Source: Mactromeris polynyma
Lineage: Eukaryota; Mollusca; Bivalvia; Venerida; Mactridae
Reading direction: 5' to 3'
DNA: 64,000 bases
Assembly (NCBI GenBank): GCA_032209605.1
Contig: JASFXZ010000010.1
Location: 10,685,385-10,749,384 of the forward strand
Shown here: one piece after another, positions 62,401 to 64,000 of the stretch
Numbering within the stretch: position 1 is the stretch's first letter
Layout of the letters: every line of letters starts with the position of its first letter
Program-made: the position numbers and the translations under genes
Notes under the pieces: model-generated
The model's database searches: none
The model's input: the letters and a program-made list of their open reading frames with translations, nothing else
What the model was told of the DNA's origin: nothing

Positions 62401-62646
62401 TAAGGGAAGTAATTCATATTTCTGATTACTTCAAACGTTTAATTATTTCCCTTTGAAAGCAGAAAGTTGCGGAAATTAATTTACAAATTTGAATTATTTT
62501 TTTTTCAGACTGCCATATCTGAGAATTTTTGGACGATGAAGGACACGACATTTAAAGCATTACGACGACAGCTTCCAGTCACACGTACAAAGATCGACTG
62601 GAACAAAATATTAGGATACAAAATAGGCAGTGCATTAAAAAAATAA
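47410..62646 (+). CDS. CAPZA: F-actin capping protein subunit alpha
   Basis: Ten exons: 47410-47445, 54023-54086, 56206-56254, 57498-57561, 58157-58227, 59817-60032, 60360-60444, 61447-61518, 61968-62030, 62509-62646. All GT-AG, phases consistent, 285 aa plus TAA (vertebrate CAPZA1 is 286). Recognisable segments: [73 protein letters not shown] and, near the end, [20 protein letters not shown], the conserved C-terminal part that leads to the actin-binding tail. With the beta subunit it caps actin barbed ends in the cytosol. The 36-base first coding exon is separated by a 6.6-kb intron holding an LTR element. Introns 3 and 7 carry minisatellites, the latter derived from the exon-7 donor. No frame defect. 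Confidence 0.95.
48492..49183 (-). repeat. 3' LTR of the deleted element
   Basis: 692 bp. A 65-codon frame beginning [12 protein letters not shown] occurs identically in both LTRs and is not a gene of its own. Confidence 0.9.
49184..49199 (-). other. Polypurine tract
   Basis: TTAAAGGGAGGGAATG on the minus strand, immediately before the 3' LTR. Confidence 0.7.
50069..50905 (-). pseudogene. Integrase C-terminal remnant
   Basis: 278 codons. From about residue 33 the text [20 protein letters not shown], then LADRWEQEV and [12 protein letters not shown], is the integrase C-terminal domain of Ty3/gypsy elements. A Ser/Pro/Thr-rich tail with [16 protein letters not shown] follows. The first 30 or so residues are hydrophobic and unrelated, marking the deletion edge: the catalytic core is absent. 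About 1.4 kb between this frame and the 5' LTR, and about 0.9 kb between it and the 3' LTR, hold no recognisable gene. Confidence 0.8.
52361..52377 (-). other. Candidate primer-binding site
   Basis: TGGCTCCCCGACGAGGA on the minus strand, two bases after the 5' LTR. The first ten bases fit the 3' end of tRNA-Asp; the rest fits poorly, so the primer is uncertain. Confidence 0.45.
52380..53071 (-). repeat. 5' LTR of the deleted element
   Basis: Partner of 48492-49183. Confidence 0.9.
56339..56951. repeat. Minisatellite, 56-bp unit, 11 copies
   Basis: Units begin AATCACACTC(A/G)ATGAC at 56339, 56395, 56451, 56507, 56562, 56618, 56674, 56730, 56786, 56842 and 56898. One unit is a base short. Few substitutions (CGATGACTG against CAATGACCG; AAACCAGG in the last two). 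Intron 3 of CAPZA. Confidence 0.95.
58710..58855. mobile_element. MITE, family A copy 4 (short)
   Basis: 146 bp made almost entirely of the two arms: AGCGCCGCTGTATGATTTCC at the left and, inverted, GGAAATCGTACAGCGGCGCT at the right. Intron 5 of CAPZA. Confidence 0.75.
59204..59553. mobile_element. Short TIR element (CAGTGTTT ends)
   Basis: Ends CAGTGTTTTTTTT and, inverted, CAGTGTTTCTTTT are bordered by AAGAC on both sides (59199-59203, 59554-59558). CAGTG ends recall hAT elements, but those make 8-bp target duplications, so the class is open. The interior is rich in TTTTCCCC words. Intron 5 of CAPZA. Confidence 0.5.
60429..61060. repeat. 37-bp minisatellite containing the exon-7 splice donor
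   Basis: About 17 units of the form GGTAAATGTCTTACTGCGTT + ACGTTTACTCAAGTACC. The first unit overlaps the end of CAPZA exon 7 (TTTACTCAAAGTACAG|GTAAATG). Units near 60770-61000 alternate TTACG and TTAAG, giving a 74-bp higher-order period. Confidence 0.95.
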
Positions 62647-64000
62647 CTCGGAACTGTCGTAATAGAAACATTTTAATGTTAAAATCCTCATTTATATGAT
62701 CATTTCCATGGGAACAGATACATTTATAAACATATTCAGCTACAGTTCCGTGTATTGTGGTATTCTGGCACTAATTCTTGTTGCCGACTTGAGCGAGAGG
62801 GTTGACTCACAAGTCACCAGTTTGAAGTGTGTGAATTAACTTTGCTGGTATGTAAAACTAACATGTACAAAACATTGTTGTGTCTTGTGTCAGATTTAAG
62901 TTAAGTATCTGTTTATTTTATATGGTTGAAGTTATTTTGCAGTTTGTTTTTAGGCTGATATATACGCATGAACTTTGTGGTCAACCCTTTAATTTCACGA
63001 CTTTATTCCATTATTTCTGGTCACATTTTCAAAATTATTACTCATCTGACAGTAACTTAACTAATATGTGCAAATTTCATTTCATAAAGTAGTTGTCAAC
63101 CATCAATTTATTTATCTAACACACTAATTGATTTTTTTGCCACTAATTAGCCAATGTATACAGTGTAGAGATGATTCGATCATCAATTTGTATTATTTCA
63201 CCTCCTTAAAGTTGTTATGATTTCATCAGAGGCTGGCAACTGTATATTTGTGTTGGTGATTAGTGTTAGATAATTATGACTTCTACGTTCATGATAATTT
63301 CACAAAATTCTTTTGTATATTTCCAGCAGACTTGTATTGTCTTGGTGCTGTTCTATGTTGATAAAACTCACTTTGTTTTAGTCTTATCTGTATTGTAAGA
63401 AGTGTTTGTAAAAACTGACTTTCATTCCAACTTTTATTTGGTTTACTGGAACTAACAAGGTACGTAACTGTGATAGGACTTCCTTCCTGCACTCACATAT
63501 GTGTGCTATCATTGCTAGTTCACTAAATCCTTAGTTCTAAATAACTCCATTATAAGTATTATACAGTCTAACCTGCACTAACGGTCACCTGGATTCGGCG
63601 GTCACCTCCAGTAAGCGGTCATTCTATGACGCCCCCGACAAAAATCCTTCTATAATTTACCTTGACTAAACGGTCACCTGCCGTCTGCGGTCAGCGGCCA
63701 GCCTGAATGCTTCCCAAATTTAAAAATCCAATAAAATCAGTCCGTTTTAAGCAGTCATATGTCAAACAAATCGGTAATGCTATTTCAACTTTCTTGATAA
63801 GTCTCATTTAATTCTTCAATATTTGGATTACACTGACCAAATGTTTATTGAAATGTAACCAGCACCAGTATATGAGTTAACTTTTAGATTGTTTGAAAAG
63901 GCAAATCAATTCTACTGTTGCAATATTTTGTTCAGAAATAAGACAGTTGAGCACAGAATGTATTCTAATTTCATGACAAGATTCATCATTTTACTGGGTA
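62647..64000. other. CAPZA 3' UTR and flank
   Basis: No further gene seen. A stretch at 63564-63720 (after TA: CAGTCTAACCTGCACTAACG, then several CGGTCACC words) resembles the ends of pogo/Tigger-type DNA transposons; no partner end was found in the window. Confidence 0.4.

Overview
The window is AT-rich animal nuclear DNA. Genes have short exons with GT-AG introns, introns are full of mobile elements and minisatellites, and there are no operons. A Steamer-like Ty3/gypsy element, dense MITEs and the gene families present suggest a lophotrochozoan, most likely a bivalve mollusc. The species is not determined.

Layout. (1) 1-4.4 kb: no gene seen, three MITE-like elements. (2) 4.4-41.5 kb: a segmentally duplicated locus. 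Block 1 (about 4.9-16.4 kb) holds a nine-exon D-2-hydroxyacid dehydrogenase gene on the minus strand (339 codons) and, about 2 kb away and divergent, a gene with an uninterrupted coding region for a questin-oxidase-like protein (388 aa). Block 2 (about 24.9-35.3 kb) repeats the pair, with both genes intact. A third questin-oxidase-like gene (38.1-39.3 kb) comes from a further tandem duplication of about 3 kb. A Tc1-like transposon sits exactly at the junction of the two tandem units. (3) 17-21.4 kb, between blocks 1 and 2: an OB-fold gene broken by three apparent one-base frame errors, with a LINE tail in an intron. (4) 41.6-46.3 kb: a complete Steamer-like LTR retrotransposon on the minus strand, with 179-bp LTRs that match by eye and long gag-protease and pol reading frames, bracketed by a 169-bp direct duplication of flanking DNA. 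(5) 47.4-62.6 kb: a complete ten-exon F-actin capping protein alpha gene (285 aa). Its 6.6-kb first intron carries a deleted LTR element with 692-bp LTRs, and later introns carry two large minisatellites, one of which repeats the exon-7 splice donor about 17 times. (6) 62.6-64 kb: 3' flank.

The most distinctive feature is the repeated pairing of a 2-hydroxyacid dehydrogenase with an intronless gene of a family best known from fungal polyketide pathways. The shared divergent layout would allow co-expression, but no shared pathway can be shown from the sequence. All exon models were made by eye from splice signals, codon phase and family motifs.
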